Source: Utricularia gibba (taxonomy: Eukaryota > Streptophyta > Magnoliopsida > Lamiales > Lentibulariaceae). Taken from it: 64,000 nucleotides of DNA. A model generated the notes under the pieces. It was not told the DNA's origin, searched no databases, and was given only the letters and a program-made list of their open reading frames with translations. The translations under genes and the position numbers were made by a program. Each line of letters begins with the position of its first letter. Position 1 is the stretch's first letter. Below, piece after piece: positions 24,613 to 38,002 of the stretch. Where the stretch lies: assembly GCA_002189035.1 (NCBI GenBank), contig NEEC01000015.1:1426001-1490000 (forward strand), read 5' to 3'.

Positions 24613-25803
24613 TCAGAAGAAGGCTCTGCTTCCATAGAACACTCGAGAACCTGAATTCTTAGATGCCGGGGTCTTCTGCTCCGAGCCGGAAGAGCTTTCG
24701 GTGCTCTTTGCATCACCCTCAAGGTCCACCGGTAGCTTCATCTTCGCCAATGACTCTGTGAACTGTTGCATACTTTTCATGTACAGGTCCACTATCTCCT
24801 GCTGAACCACCTTTGCTTCTGGTTCATATTTCACAGAGACGACTGGCTTCACAATTGTGGCATCACTGGTGTCAGTGCTAGGGGTGCTGAGAATTCCCTT
24901 GGTGTTGTCATTAGGTGGGGAAACATGTTCAACGTTTCCAACCTTGGAAGCCCCGGATGATGCAGAGGTAACAGGAAGAGAGATGGAAGCTCTTTCATTT
25001 GTTGACACACTGCTTGAAGGAGATTCAATCTTTTGTGGTGGATCCTTGCCCTCCGAGCTTTTGTGGGTATCAATCTCAGAGATGACTACTTCCTGTTCAA
25101 ATGCAAAGTATTCTTCCACCATCTTATTAGTCTCGTTTACTACCTGAGGATCAGGGAACTCAATACTATCCAAGACACTGTCTGTGTTGGTCGTCTCGAT
25201 AGCATCCGGGATAATTTCCGGTTGAGCAATTGGGATAACTTCCGGTTGAGCTCCAACATACAGAACTGTCAGATGAACAAACCCTGCTGGGGAATGGAAC
25301 AGATCAGTTGAAGACAGGGAGACATCCTTCTCCAATTTACCATTCTGAAGGAGAATTTCAGATATGGGGACCAAAGCAAACCCAAGAAGCTGGTCTTCGA
25401 GGTAGTTCCTGACCCTACTGAGCATCCATACTTCACATTTGAGAGAGGAGTCGACAGTGCGGACATTCAAGCTAAGGCTTTCGTTGAAAACAGGATTCCT
25501 CCCACCGCCGTTGATGATCTTAGTTGAGACCGTGTTTTCAGGGTCGCTAGTCAAACAAAGTTTCGCATAAACATCTTGTTTCTGATAGATGCAAACGTCA
25601 TGGATATCTCTAGCTTGGTGAATGAAAACCTCTAGAGCACCAATGAAATCCACAGAGCCTCCCACTGCAGCATCGCTTTTGTTTCCAAAATTGATTTCCT
25701 TCGGTATGAAGCTGGTGTTCTCAAGAACAACAGATGAATCTTCTTTTCCAGCCTCATGAAGAACATTAGATTTCCGTGCAGGGGAACCAACAGATGAATT
25801 CAT
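24613..25803 (-). CDS. C2-domain protein, plant family ending in RVFYGSRAFF
   Basis: A single-exon 396-aa protein. A C2 domain spans about residues 55-180: GALEVFIHQARDIHDV opens it, then DVYAKLCLT and NPVFNESLSL, with acidic loop residues suited to calcium or lipid binding. A long Ser/Thr/Glu-rich, probably unstructured middle follows, then a conserved short helix QQFTESLAKMKLP and the family-specific C-terminus GSRVFYGSRAFF. It probably binds membranes, but its biochemical role is not known to me. A splice acceptor (TTTGCAG) about 12 bases before the ATG indicates a 5' UTR intron, with the first exon probably near 26530-26700. Confidence 0.88.
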   Translation of the reverse strand: MNSSVGSPARKSNVLHEAGKEDSSVVLENTSFIPKEINFGNKSDAAVGGSVDFIGALEVFIHQARDIHDVCIYQKQDVYAKLCLTSDPENTVSTKIINGGGRNPVFNESLSLNVRTVDSSLKCEVWMLSRVRNYLEDQLLGFALVPISEILLQNGKLEKDVSLSSTDLFHSPAGFVHLTVLYVGAQPEVIPIAQPEIIPDAIETTNTDSVLDSIEFPDPQVVNETNKMVEEYFAFEQEVVISEIDTHKSSEGKDPPQKIESPSSSVSTNERASISLPVTSASSGASKVGNVEHVSPPNDNTKGILSTPSTDTSDATIVKPVVSVKYEPEAKVVQQEIVDLYMKSMQQFTESLAKMKLPVDLEGDAKSTESSSGSEQKTPASKNSGSRVFYGSRAFF

Positions 25804-28127
25804 GGTTATGATTCACTGCAAATGGAGAAACGTAGAATCAGAAAAGTATTTAATGCACAATGAAGTCGTCACTGCCGCGGGGCACCATTCTGGATCAAGC
25901 TAGACATCTTAGATGAACTGAACAAAGCAACTGCTTGAAAAAAAAAACCCATTCAGAAACATGGTACAAGTAAAAGTGAACAGCAAAAGAAGCACTTCAA
26001 AAATTCAAACTGAAAGGCAACCAGGAGAACAGAGCATGCTCAGGCAGTGAGGGCTAATGACAAAGGGCCGATTACATTCAACATCTATGAGAGGGGTTGT
26101 GGGTGGAAAGAGCGAAATCGAGTAGGTATAATGCTCATAAACAGAGACCCATATAAAAGTATCAAACAGAACAAACAATTGATGCCACGTTCAAGTAGAA
26201 GCTTTGTAGCACCAGAAAAAAGGGTTGAGGAAACATCATGAGCTCCAATCAGATGATCACTCGCTCAAAAAAAAAAAGGAACATCAGTCAGAAGAAAAGT
26301 CACAAGCAACGCATTGATCCACTTTCTCAGTTTGCTCAAAAAACACACGTGCAAATCCAAACGGAATCATACCGACTCTCCTCAGATTTATAGTAAGAGC
26401 ACAACCTTTCAGCCCAGGATTGACCAAGTTTCAAAACCTCACATCCGAAAGAAAACCCAGCAACGATGAAATATATAACAGACGATGAAAACAGCAATCA
26501 TCACCAACAGTTGAAAGCAATCTCCTTTGAGTAGTGTACCTGGAAAGTGAAACGATTTCTAGCAAAAGGACCCAGAAGTCCACCACTAAAACGACCTTTT
26601 TGGTTGAGTGCTCCACAGACACATCTAATATATTATACAACAACAGCAACAAAAACACAGGGATGCGGAAGAAAAATCTTGCCAAGAAAAAGGAGGAGCC
26701 TGACCCCAATCATTTTATTTTTCGTTCCATGTTTTGAATTTGTTCGAGGGATTCATACTACGCCTGAAAACGACAAAGGATCCAAGTTGATCGCTGAACT
26801 GCTGCAGCCGATAGCCTCCGAATCCCACCTAAAAAGATCGCACCTTTGTCAACGACTCCCGCGGTTTTCTCCCAATCTACAGCCACTTGCTTCTGAAAAG
26901 TGAGTCATTTTAAACGACGAAAATGATTGAAATTATTTAGTCTTCATTAGTAATTATTAATGGGAATAATTAGTTATTATTCTTCCTCTCTTTTTTGAAC
27001 TTAATCTTATCATTTTTATAATTAAAAATATATAATAATATTTTTTTCATACATGAATTAATTCATATATTAAATAACCAAATTACTTATTCAAAATGGC
27101 GATATATTATCCAATGGAAACCTGCCAAATGCGATATAGGAAAACTAAAATGTGACTTTAGTTATTAATAATAATTGCTTTTTAGTTAGCGTAGTTAAAT
27201 GTAAGATTATTAAACTAGGATTTAATTAAAATCAAATATTATTTTTTTATCTTTTAAAATATATTTTTATAATATTTAATATTCTCTTTATTTAATTATT
27301 AGAATACTATTTTAACCTAAGTTTAAAGTGGTCGTAAAATAATTATAATAATTATAATAATACTGATAATTGTAGTCACAAAAATGCATCACGATTTCCG
27401 ATGAAGGTGATTTTTTTCTTTTTGGTAAACAATAAAATAAATATCGATATTATAAATTTCTGACAGGGCCTCACCGTAATTAACGACAAATTGGGAATCC
27501 AATGTGAAACAGTGAATCCCGGAATTAGGGCGGCGCGTTTGACGAGTTTGAATTGGAGTGAGTACTGCCGGCGAGAAGACGCGTGGGCTCCACTCGCAAC
27601 GGACAGGTGGAGGTGGTTTGACGGGAAGGCGGTGGAGGTGCAAACGGGTATGCAACGTCCATGCTAATCTTGTTTTCCTCTCTCTCTGGTCGCATGTTCC
27701 CCGTACCCGTTGCGTGTTGGCATGCTAAAGCGTGAATTCTCTTCTTTCCTTGGCATTGTCGAAGCGATTTTGCGCAAAACATTGCCCTGATGGTCGTGCT
27801 CCTTTGATTCGTGTATAGACGATCGAGATAAAGGAAAAACGCACTGGCTCGAATCAGAGATTGGTATGCATGCACTCTCAAAACTGCCGAATCCGTGCTC
27901 TTTTGTTCTGGCTGTTGTGTGAACGCATTTCTGTTTATAGCACGTATGTTCAATTGCTTTGCCGATTAGCATTTGGGTTTCTTTTATCGGCTTAGCCTCT
28001 TGATTTCTGGTTGCTGTTTTCTTTGTTTTACGTTTGGTGGTGTGTTCGGATATAGGGCTCAGACTCTTGGGTGATAGCGGGTTCTTTTTTGTCTCATATA
28101 GAGCTGTTCCCGCGGGGCTAGAAGAGG
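25804..28127. other. Divergent spacer between C2 and fimbrin genes
   Basis: Left part (to about 26750) is leader and 5' UTR intron of the C2 gene. The middle (26900-27480) is AT-rich. From about 27500 composition rises and probably holds the fimbrin promoter and leader. Open frames here on either strand lack recognisable domains. Confidence 0.5.
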
Positions 28128-31100
28128 ATGTCTAGTTTCGTAGGAGTTGTAGTTTCGGATCAATGGCTGCAGAGCCAGTTCACACAAGTGGAGCTTCGTG
28201 GCCTCAAATCGAAGGTAAGTTCCATGCATTGATTCCATCAGTCCTGAGTTGTATCTTGACATTGAGTGCATGCTTTCGTTTATATGTATATGTTGGCACA
28301 TTGATTCTTGTCTTTTTGATGTAATGATTACGCCATTTGATGTTCACGTTTGAAATTATGGTTCTATGGTAATTTTTGGCATTATGTGTAGTTTGTATCA
28401 GTGAAGAATGCGAATGGTAAAGTCACGGTGGAAGATTTGCCATCCTCCATGGCAAAGTTAAAAGGCTTCAGCGACAGATATAATGAGGGGGAGATTAGGG
28501 AGGCACTTGGCGAACTGTATTCAGATATGAGTCAGGAAATCGATTTCGAAGGCTTTCTCAGGGTAAGTCTTTCCATGCGTGTTAACAGACACCAATATTT
28601 CAGTGCCTTGTTTGCATTGCCGTGGACAACATTTGGTGCATGCAGGCATACTTGGAATTACAGAAAAGGGCCACTGCAAAATTGGGAAGTTCCAAGAACT
28701 CATCTTCCTTCCTTAAGGCTGCCACGACAACTCTCTTGCACTCTATTAGCGAGTCGGAGAAGTCATCATATGTGGCTCATATCAATAGCTATTTAAGAGA
28801 TGATCCATTTCTGAAGCAATTCCTTCCAATTGATCCGTCTTCAAATGATCTATTCAACCTCGCCAAAGATGGAGTTTTACTATGGTATTTTTTCCTTACA
28901 CTTTCAGTGTGTCATCATCCAATGGATTGGGTGTCACTTATTCATTTATGCTATTCTTGAATCTGTTGCAGTAAGCTGATTAATGTTGCAGTACCTGGGA
29001 CAATTGATGATCGTGCCATCAATACAAAAAGAGTGCTAAATCCCTGGGAAAGAAATGAAAACCACACTCTCTGTCTCAACTCCGCCAAAGCCATTGGATG
29101 CACCGTTGTGAATATTGGAGCTCAGGACCTGATTGAAGGAAGAGTAAGCTGAGTTATTGGTCTCAGAGATTGATCTCTATTTGAAGCTCCATGTTTAACC
29201 TATTTACATTTTCTCATTGTTTATTGGCAGCCTCATCTAGTTCTTGGGCTGATTTCTCAAATTATCAAGGTTACTTCCTCTTTATTGTATCTCTTTCTTT
29301 CCTTTTTAGTTTATGTTCTCATATGATATGAGAATAGAAGCTATACGTGGAGAACTCTGGGTTTCAAATGATAAAAAAAAAGTTCGTTGCATTCGTGTAG
29401 TGATCTTGAATGACTTCAATATTCTTTGTATCTTGCTTTTGCATTCAGATTCAACTACTAGCAGATCTCAATCTCCGAAAGACACCCCAGCTTCTGGAAT
29501 TGGTTGAGGACAACAGTGTAATATACTAAACTATTTATGTGTTTATTTGTTTTTGCTGAAACTCACATTTTTTTAAGCATACTCTCATGCTTAGGATGTT
29601 GAGGAGCTGATGGGGCTTGCGCCAGAAAAGGTTCTCCTTAAATGGATGAATTTCCATCTAAAGAAAGCTGGATACAAGAAAACTGTGTCAAATTTTTCTT
29701 CTGACTTGAAGGTAAATTTCTCGGAATTCATCTTTTGGTAATTTGATATTATTTTTGTCTGGTTTTTTTTATTGATAGTTAGTATTTTCTCATGCATCAT
29801 GAAGGGATATTTGCTATATTTATGGTATCTGACTGTTCTCACATCATTTGTCACTTCAATATTATTTACTATACTCTTTTGTTCACTAGGATGGAGAGGC
29901 TTATGCGTATCTTCTTAATGTTCTTGCACCAGAACATTGTGATCCTGGCACTTTAGATGTTAAGGATCCTACAGAAAGGGCTAATATGGTTCTTGAGCAC
30001 GCAGAGAAAATGGACTGCAAAAGATATCTCACTCCAAAGGATATTGTGGAGGGATCCTCAAATTTGAATCTGGCCTTTGTTGCACAGATATTTCACCAGA
30101 GGTGAAGCGATCAAGCTGTTTGATTTTAGGCTATTTGATGTCTGTCTAGAACTGTTGCAATGTTTAATGTCTCACTTATTTCAATGTAAATATAAAGAGA
30201 TTTAGTTTATGGAAAATTGTCAACTCAGTGCTGATCATTTGATTCGAAGCTATTGAACTAGCTTTATTAGCTTTTGATCGATTGCTAGAATGTTGATAAA
30301 CAGTTTCTGGTAAAAATTCGAAATGCGTTTATTTATTGATACTTATTCATTTTTTTATGATTTACTCCATAAATCTTTGTCAGCCACCTTATTGAACTGA
30401 ATAATTCCAGGAATGGGTTGTCATCAGACAACAAGAAGTTTTCTTTTGCTGAGATGATGACGGATGATGAACTAATATCTAGGGAAGAGAGGTGCTTTCG
30501 CCTGTGGATTAACAGTCTCGGGATTGACTCTTATGTAAACAACTTGTTTGAGGATGTTCGGAATGGGTTAGTATTTCAGCTTAATGAAATTTCTAAATAC
30601 TGATGTTGAGACTGTCATTTGTTTGGATTCATATTCCTGATGTTACAAAATTTTCAGATGGGTTCTTCTTGGAGTTCTGGATAAGGTCTCTCCAGGATCT
30701 GTTAACTGGAAGCAAGCAACAAAGCCTCCTATTAAAATGCCATTTAGAAAAGTAGAGAACTGCAATCAAGTCATTAGGATAGGGAAGCATTTGAAACTCT
30801 CTTTGGTAAATGTTGCTGGAAATGATTTTGTTCAGGGAAACAAGAAGCTGATACTTGGTAAGGACGTGATTAATTTTGGTATATTGAGTATATGCTTTGT
30901 TTTTAATTTTGGCATGTCACTTCCTTTTCTAATAACTGTTACATGGAATATAAGAAAGACATCTTATTTAAGAGTTCTTGAATCAATTTATCGTCTAGAT
31001 GTTGTGTTTCTGTGTCCTTGGCTCAGTATTCAGCCATAGCCTGTAATTGTTCTATTCTCTTTTTTGTTAAACCATAGTTTATAATGGAAAACTGAAAAAA

Positions 31101-32313
31101 ATGGAATCATGCTCTTCTGAAATAGTCGTCTGTTGGCAGCTTTTCTTTGGCAATTGATGAGGTATAATATGCTTCAACTTCTAAAGAACTTGAGATCTCG
31201 CTTCCAAGGAAAGGAAATAAGTGATGCTGATATTTTGAACTGGGCTAATAAAAAAGTGAAGAGTTCAGGCCGAAAATCTCAGATTGAAAGTTTCAAGGTA
31301 TAAAATCAGTGTCTACAGATTCAGTTTTCGTTCCTGCGTGCAAACCCGCTGATGGATTATTTCTCCCATTTTATGTAGGACAAGAATCTTTCTAATGGGC
31401 TCTTCTTCCTCGAGCTGCTTAGCTCAGTGGAGCCGAGAGTTGTGAACTGGAATCTAGTGACCAAGGGTGAAAGTGGTTAGTGCTCAGTTTAAGTTGCATT
31501 TGAGTAGCATTATTTATTAAATATTTGTTATAGAGCCTTGCTTGTTTTATGCTCTAGATGAGGAGAAAAAGCTGAATGCCACCTACATAATCAGTGTTGC
31601 CAGGAAACTTGGCTGCTCAATATTCCTGCTGCCTGAAGACATCATGGACGTAAGGAATGCATTACATTTTTGCTTTTCTTGCCATGTCATGTGGATATCT
31701 GATATGGATAAGCTAAACGAATTAGAAAAACCAAATGATGCTGATTGCTAAGTGAATTGATAATGAGTTGTGTTTTAATCGACCTTTGCTTCTCATCTTT
31801 AGAAAAAAACCAAGAGCATATACATTAAGTCCAAGGCACAATCCTGGCCCGTCTCCAAATATTGCACATCTGATTACTAGACTGCTGTGGCATAAAATTG
31901 ATGTATATAGTTTTCCTGATTGTCGTCTTTTGTAATGTTTTCAACAGGTGAACCAGAAAATGATGCTCACCCTGACGGCGAGTATCATGTATTGGAGCCT
32001 CCAGCAGCCCACAGATGGCTCTGAATCATCCCCGAGCACCGCCACGAGCCATGGAGAACCTTCAGTGGATGAAATATCGCTACCTGACTCAGCACCGTCA
32101 CCGTCAACCGATGATACAGCAATCTCCCGTTTTGCACCCGGTGATATGTCCCCTCCTCCATCCTCAGACGGAGAAGAAGTGAACTCCATTGTTTCGGAGA
32201 TGTCAAACATGTCTATCAACAGCCCCGCCGTCTTCTCGCCTTCTGCCGTATCCGACACGGCGACATCTGCTCGGTTTGCTGGTGATGTGGAACCTGAAAC
32301 AAAGGGAGGATAG
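28128..32313 (+). CDS. Fimbrin/plastin actin-bundling protein
   Basis: Cross-links actin filaments into bundles. Fourteen exons join in phase: 28128-28214, 28392-28562, 28646-28884, 28972-29143, 29231-29269, 29449-29517, 29595-29711, 29890-30101, 30411-30566, 30658-30857, 31140-31297, 31379-31475, 31558-31649 and 31948-32313, giving 724 aa. The N-terminus ([15 protein letters not shown]) carries the degenerate EF-hand region, then four calponin-homology domains in two tandem pairs. Recognisable blocks are [60 protein letters not shown] and [21 protein letters not shown]. The tail after the last CH domain is about 100 residues, rich in Ser, Pro and Asp. Such tails vary among plant fimbrins and tune bundling. 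No frame defect was seen. Confidence 0.96.
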
Positions 32314-33219
32314 TGTTCCAACTTCCTACGGCTCCTCCTTTTTGGTCCCAATGAACAGGGAGAGAGTTTTTGCTGGAGTGCTTAAGAATTAATTTCAACC
32401 ATTTTTCCATTTCTTCTGTTACATTTACATATTGTATTCATTTCTTGATTTTATTACTCGTAATATCCAGCCACAATATAAGCTTTTGTGTAGGCATCCA
32501 ATTGAATATGAAGGCAGTTTTATTATCAAATATTAATTGATTTTTGTTTCAAAAAAGTGGAAGTTTTAAAATATTTTTTTCATTTTAATCGGTTATAAAG
32601 ATATGATTTTTATTTCATTAAAAGTATTTTTTGGAAAATAATTTTTTAAAAAGAATCAAATAAGATTAAAATGATACTAAATATAATGCTTCATTTTAAA
32701 GAAAACATCTCATACACAATTAAAAGTATATTTGTGTAAACGTTTCATTCTCCATTCTCCGTTCGCGGTTAATGTCGTATATTATTACCAGGCTTCTTAA
32801 AGATGAAATAAAAAGGGATTTTTAAATCACGTTTGGGCTAAGAAGGCTCGGTTGATGCTTATAAAGAGGCCCGAACTGTGGCCCATTTACTGCCAAATTT
32901 CCTATTTCTGAGGGGAATGAAACGCCTTCTGAATTTGTGATGCGGGATCCTTTTCTTAGCATTTGCAGATCGACGATTATCTGAATCTCCCGGTGAATTG
33001 TCGCCGGATCGAGTTACTTCCATCGCCGCTTTGTGAGTTCCGCTGCTAATCATTGCAAGTGATTCGAGCACTGATTGCTATTATCAGTTCTCTTGTTTTA
33101 CGCGATTTCTAGCTCTTTATGCGCGTTGAGTTTGGGATGATTCGCCAGTGTGTGTGGATAACCTGATATTTAATCCATGACATGGATATCTGCTATTTGA
33201 TAGTTAAAGCGAATTAGAG
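32314..33219. other. Spacer between fimbrin and V-ATPase subunit e genes
   Basis: Fimbrin 3' UTR, then AT-rich DNA, then the promoter of the downstream gene with a likely TATA box (TATAAAG) near 32859 and a GC-richer leader to 33219 that may contain a 5' UTR intron. Confidence 0.5.
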
Positions 33220-34286
33220 ATGGGGTTTTTGGTGACTACACTGATATTCCTTGTTGTCGGGGTTATCGCATCACTCCTCACCAGAATCTGCTGCAATCGA
33301 GGGCCTTCCGCCAACCTGTACGCTGATGTTCTTTTCTTCTTTGGTGAAATCATTTCGATATTTTTATAACCTTTCTGTTGTTGTCTTTGTCGTTTGTGAT
33401 GCAGGCTACATCTGACTTTGATTATTACAGCAACAGTGTGCTGTTGGATGATGTAAGTTTTCGTTTTTTAAATTTACATTGTTGATATGCGCAACACTTT
33501 TCCTTTGGTTTTTGTTCTCCTTATCTCGTCCTTGAAGCTGCCGATTTTACTTTCGGTTTAGAGAAGTAATTATGAGTTTAGTCATACTGGTGAAGTGACC
33601 AAGTGAATGCATAAACAAAAGAACTCTTTAAACTTGCCTTTACTATGTAGATTCTGGGATGTATAGTCGCTGTGTTACCTTATTAACTGTTACAATTAAA
33701 TGTTGATAAGAGTTCACAGGCAGCCCTTTTCATAGCATACATGTTTCATTCTAAACCCTTGAGATCTAAACCCTCGAGAGAAATGCTCATTTCAGTTTGT
33801 CTCATAATTGAAATGTAACGTTATTGCAATTTTATACTAGAGAAAAAGCCATATTCCCAACCCCTAAGCTTAAAATAGACTTTTAGTTGGATCCGTGTTG
33901 ATTTTTGGAGATCTTACATTCCACGAACGGTTTAAAAAAAACTCAAATGAAATAATGTATAGGACGAGATCTGATCCTGCATGTAGAACTTGGTTTTGTA
34001 TGAATTCTGTGCAAGATTTCACCATCAGCCTGGTGGGTGTGAAAGCCCTTTTAGTGTTTCATAACCTTGCTGGTTGTTGTGCTGCACATCATTCGGATGT
34101 GGATACAGAAAAAATGTGGGACCATGAAATTCAAAGAATCTCTAGCCACTGTTGGATGTTGAATTTGATGTTCTTATGTTTATACAAGTCTCACCACTCT
34201 ACGTATTGTTTGTGTGCAGGTGGGCTATTGTTTATCTGGCGCAGATGAAACCGCTAATAGTTCCGATTTTGAATGATACAGAGTAA
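33220..34286 (+). CDS. VHA-e: V-type proton ATPase subunit e (VHA-e)
   Basis: Small hydrophobic subunit of the membrane V0 sector of the vacuolar proton pump. Three exons, 33220-33317, 33405-33452 and 34220-34286, join in phase to give 70 aa. The product starts [10 protein letters not shown], continues [17 protein letters not shown] and WAIVYLAQM, and ends IVPILNDTE. This is nearly identical to my memory of Arabidopsis VHA-e1. Two transmembrane helices span about residues 5-25 and 36-56. The second intron, about 770 bp, is long for such a small gene. The middle exon is only 48 nt. Confidence 0.96.
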
Positions 34287-35962
34287 GTGGAAGTTGTGCC
34301 CCTTGAGTGTGCATGGGAATAATGCAAAATCCTCTTCTTTTCTGCCGCATGTGTAATTATATTGTATCGAGTGAAGCAACTTCAGGATCATTGTTGGATT
34401 GCTCCCCATTTGCTGTTCTGGAAAACCTTTTCCTCGATGCGTTATTATGCAGTTCCATTGGCATTACATGTTGCGAACAGAATTGAAACCCGAGTTTGTG
34501 CCGTGGAACTGTTTGTTTATTACATGTAGTTGAGATGGGTATTAGGAAATGACAGCAAGAGGATCGATCTCCTCCCTCGAAGATAGTATTTTTTCTCCCT
34601 TTAAATACGGAGTTTCTGGGCATTGGTGTATCCAACTAAGGGGAAACGGACACGTTTCACCGTTTCCAGCCGTTGGATCACCTAAATCTGGATCATAGGG
34701 ATTGTTTCCACAGCAATTTGGGCCTCACACGGCCAATAAGGTGAACTGGGCTTTACTAAGTGCATTTTCCTAAACAAAAATGATCCGTTTATCTTTAGAA
34801 AATAATTATTAGAAAATTTCGAGAAAAATAATTGGTCAATTTAATTTTTAAGTTTTAACATTGTAAAAAAATATAATTATGTTTAAATAATTTCTCTAAG
34901 TCTGGTCTTGTTTCATTTATAAATATCATTTGTCAATTGAAAGTAAGTACACCCTTTCGCATATTTTAATTTCATTGTTTTGTCCGTCAACGCATGATTT
35001 GTGTGTGGGTCGTGGCCTACAATCGGGAGCTCTTAGTAAAATTGTTAGAACACACGCCTATTTGTCGGCGGCCACCCACTAGCCATCTTTTACTAGTCGT
35101 AGTCCGTAGGAGGAGGCCTTTTCCATGTCCATGTATTCTCAAACTCCATTAGGGGAATAATTTTCGTCGTTGCCGGAACCGTACTCTCCCACCACAAAAA
35201 TAAACAGATGAAAGGAAACCGTGAGAGTTTTCAGCATTTCTGGAGAGGGGAGGTGGGCGGAGCAGATGTTAACTGCTTTCTGTTGCAAGTTGATCTTGTC
35301 TCGATGCTTGGCCGGCCGGGCACTGGTTGGTGGTAACCTTCTTTGGGGTTCGAGGTCTGGTTTTAGGTTCAGGCATTGATTTTGGGGATGAATTCGGAGC
35401 GCCCCCTCGTGGACCAACCACGTGTGGGTGTCCGTAGCTTTAGTCTATTCTACACCATCTCCATCTGTCACTTGGGGCTGTCGGTGGAGTCGAATGACTG
35501 GTTGAAGCAGAGAGACGCAGGCAGCGGAGGGAGGGCTCTATAATGCCTCATAAATGCGGGGTTGGCCAACCAGTTGGAGCTCCTCTTTCTCCCACTTTAA
35601 TGACCCCATGCCACCCTTCTTGAACTCCTCAAATCAGAGTTTGTGAGATGGACCCGAACTTCAATCTTTCTGTTTGTGTTTTGTAACACCAACTAACATA
35701 CTTTTCAGAAAAGCAGAGTTACTGTTGTGGGAGAGCGTTGTTAGTTTCTCCATTCCATTGATTGACACAAAGGTGGGCGAGCACGTTGAATCGCTTTATT
35801 CGATCGTTTGTAGGTCGAACGTGCCATGGCATATGCAACCATTTTCTTGCTCATCACAGACGACAGAAGCAGTTACCTCTGTGGGGGAAAAACCGAGTTG
35901 AATGTTGTCCTCAAACAATACCCTTTGTAAGTGTTTTTGGCTGTGAGCTGTTGGTGTGTTTT
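34287..35962. other. Convergent spacer between VHA-e and endoglucanase genes
   Basis: Three-prime UTRs of both genes and AT-rich DNA (about 34760-34990). The stretch 35040-35660 is GC-richer and includes short open frames on minus (35139-35417), without any domain I recognise. No gene is claimed. Confidence 0.4.
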
Positions 35963-37884
35963 TTATACAGAAGTAATCATCGATGGTTCTGTGGACATGG
36001 AGATGCCTCTCTGAAGGGAATGGAGTTTGGCGAACACCCCAACTAGCGGTGCTGTATTGTAAGTGCAGGCCTCGGTTTGCTTGAAGTTCCCCCTTACATC
36101 CATGAACCCATCGCTCCCGTTTGGTCCGCCGACGAGCGCTCCGATCAGGATATTCGGGTTCGGGTCGCGCCGCCCGTACCAGGTGTCGTACCCCTGGCCG
36201 CACCCCACAAACGCCTTGCTCAGTATGAAGGGCTCCATGGAAGCACCTCTGTGGTGCACCCTTTGAGGGTAGGACTGCCCGTAACCAACCAAATAGCTGA
36301 TCCCCTTTGGATTTCTTCCAAGAATGTAACCCACCTGTGACTCCACTAAGGCCAGGAGCTGACGGTAATCGGCCGAACCTCGATCACAGCTAACAGTCTG
36401 CCCCATTTCCCGGAGGTGGTCGGAGTAGACAGTGAGCAGGAAGGCCGCCGAAGAAACATGCTGCATGTTGTTCCATTCACGGGTGTACAGGAGACCGCCG
36501 GGGGTGCGGCGCACGTTAGTGGAGTTGTTCATGTTCAGACATGAGCACACGTAGTGCTCGGCCCTGGCCTTGTATTTCTCCAGTATCTCCCTTTCCTGCT
36601 TCTGTTTACCCTCCCTGGGGACCTGCACACAAGCAAACCATGAACTCATGAAGCTCACATACAGAAGATCGTGCTCGACGGAAACCAGTAAATGAAACTT
36701 GCCATGGAGAGGATGATCTGGAGGCCGGCGTACTTGATATCCCAAGTGAACTCAGTGATGGACCAGGTGACCCCGCCCAGGGCATGGGCGTGATCAATGG
36801 TGTAGGCCATGTAATCGGATGCGTCGGTGGCTCTGTGAAGCCAGGCCGCTGCCCAGAGTAACTCGTCCATGTAACCACTCACCGACGGGTAGTGCCTCTT
36901 CGCCCCTTCAATCGTTTCGTCGTATTTTCCTCGGTGCTTGTCCCCGAACTCGAACAACTGAACGGAAAGGAATGTTTTTCTCTGGTTATTTGGTAAACAA
37001 CACTAAAAAGATCATAGCTTTACTACGATTGGGTATACTGAACTCCTACCTGTTTGGCGTGTTCCAATAGGAGGCGTGAGTATTGTGGGTTTGTCGATCT
37101 AAACACAATGGAGGCTGCAGCCATCGCTGCCGCCGTCTCCGCCGCAACTTCGGAGCCGGGGTTGTGCTCATCGACCTTGTAAGCTCTCCGGGAAGTGCTC
37201 ATGTCCTCCGGCCGCTGCCAGCACAGGTGGTCGGTGTCGCCATCTCCGACCTGTTCACAGATCAAAACTTTGTCGTAAATCGGTTTTTGTCGGCAACATG
37301 ATTTGGAAACAAACAAACAAAAAGTCCGATCCTTGGCACCGTATAGACTCTCTCTGGATCCCCTGATTCAATTTCTATGTGTACCTGAGCCCAGAGAACA
37401 TTTGGATGAGAATGCGCTTTGATGAAATAGTCAGTCCCCCATTTTATCGCTTCAGTCGCATACCGGAGTTCCCCTGCGGCCGCCAGTTCTCGCCGGAATT
37501 CGATCACCCCCCACGACAACATTGTTATAGTGAATGCCATCGGTAGACCAAACTTGACATTATCGCCAGCGTCATAGTACCCTCCTACTAAATCCACCTA
37601 CAATCAGCAGAAACAATGTCACAGCGATAAGATAAGATGACAAGGAAACGGCATTCAGAGCAGGCACCTACCCCCTGTTCTAGGCCGTCGGTGAGGCCGG
37701 AGTGGTGGCGCCACCGCACTCGTTGATTGTACGGGAGGCGGCCGGACCGCTGAGCTTCGAAGTAGAGGAGGCTCTTGGAGAGCGCCTCTTTGTAATCAGG
37801 AGTTGGGTAGGGGGAGCAAGAGGTGGGGAAAAAGGCAAGGAGAGAAACCAACAAATGCGCAAGCAGAGACATTGACTTGATCAT
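35963..37884 (-). CDS. Secreted endo-1,4-beta-glucanase, glycoside hydrolase family 9 (class B type)
   Basis: Cleaves beta-1,4-glucan in the plant cell wall. Five exons, 37884-37672, 37597-37385, 37250-37050, 36957-36703 and 36622-35963, all in phase 0, give 513 aa. A signal peptide spans about residues 1-24 (hydrophobic [13 protein letters not shown]). The GH9 catalytic domain follows directly, with no membrane anchor and no C-terminal carbohydrate-binding module, which fits class B. Catalytic aspartates lie in [13 protein letters not shown]. The substrate-site histidine is in RVHHRGAS, and the proton-donor glutamate region reads [21 protein letters not shown] is a possible N-glycosylation site. 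Intron 4 (36702-36623, 80 nt) has a GC donor, ATG|GCAAGT, with a normal AG acceptor. Confidence 0.95.
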
Positions 37885-37990
37885 GCATTGGATTGGCTTC
37901 TCTCTTCCCCCATTGTTGATGTTTCTGTTATGCTCTCAACCTACCTAAAGCACTCTGCTTGATATCTCTTTCAGTGTCTCTATCTCCCTC

Positions 37991-38002
37991 CTTTATATAT
38001 GG
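37991..38002 (-). promoter_or_regulatory. TATA box of the endoglucanase gene
   Basis: On the minus strand this reads ATATATAAAG, about 108 bp upstream of the start codon at 37884. Distance and sequence suit a plant TATA box. Confidence 0.55.

Noticed and set aside
35139-35417. Minus-strand frame with a hydrophobic ATG-start segment (MLKTLTVSFHLFIF), possible secreted peptide
   Set aside because: From its ATG it is only 32 codons, no known peptide motif is seen, and composition does not stand out.
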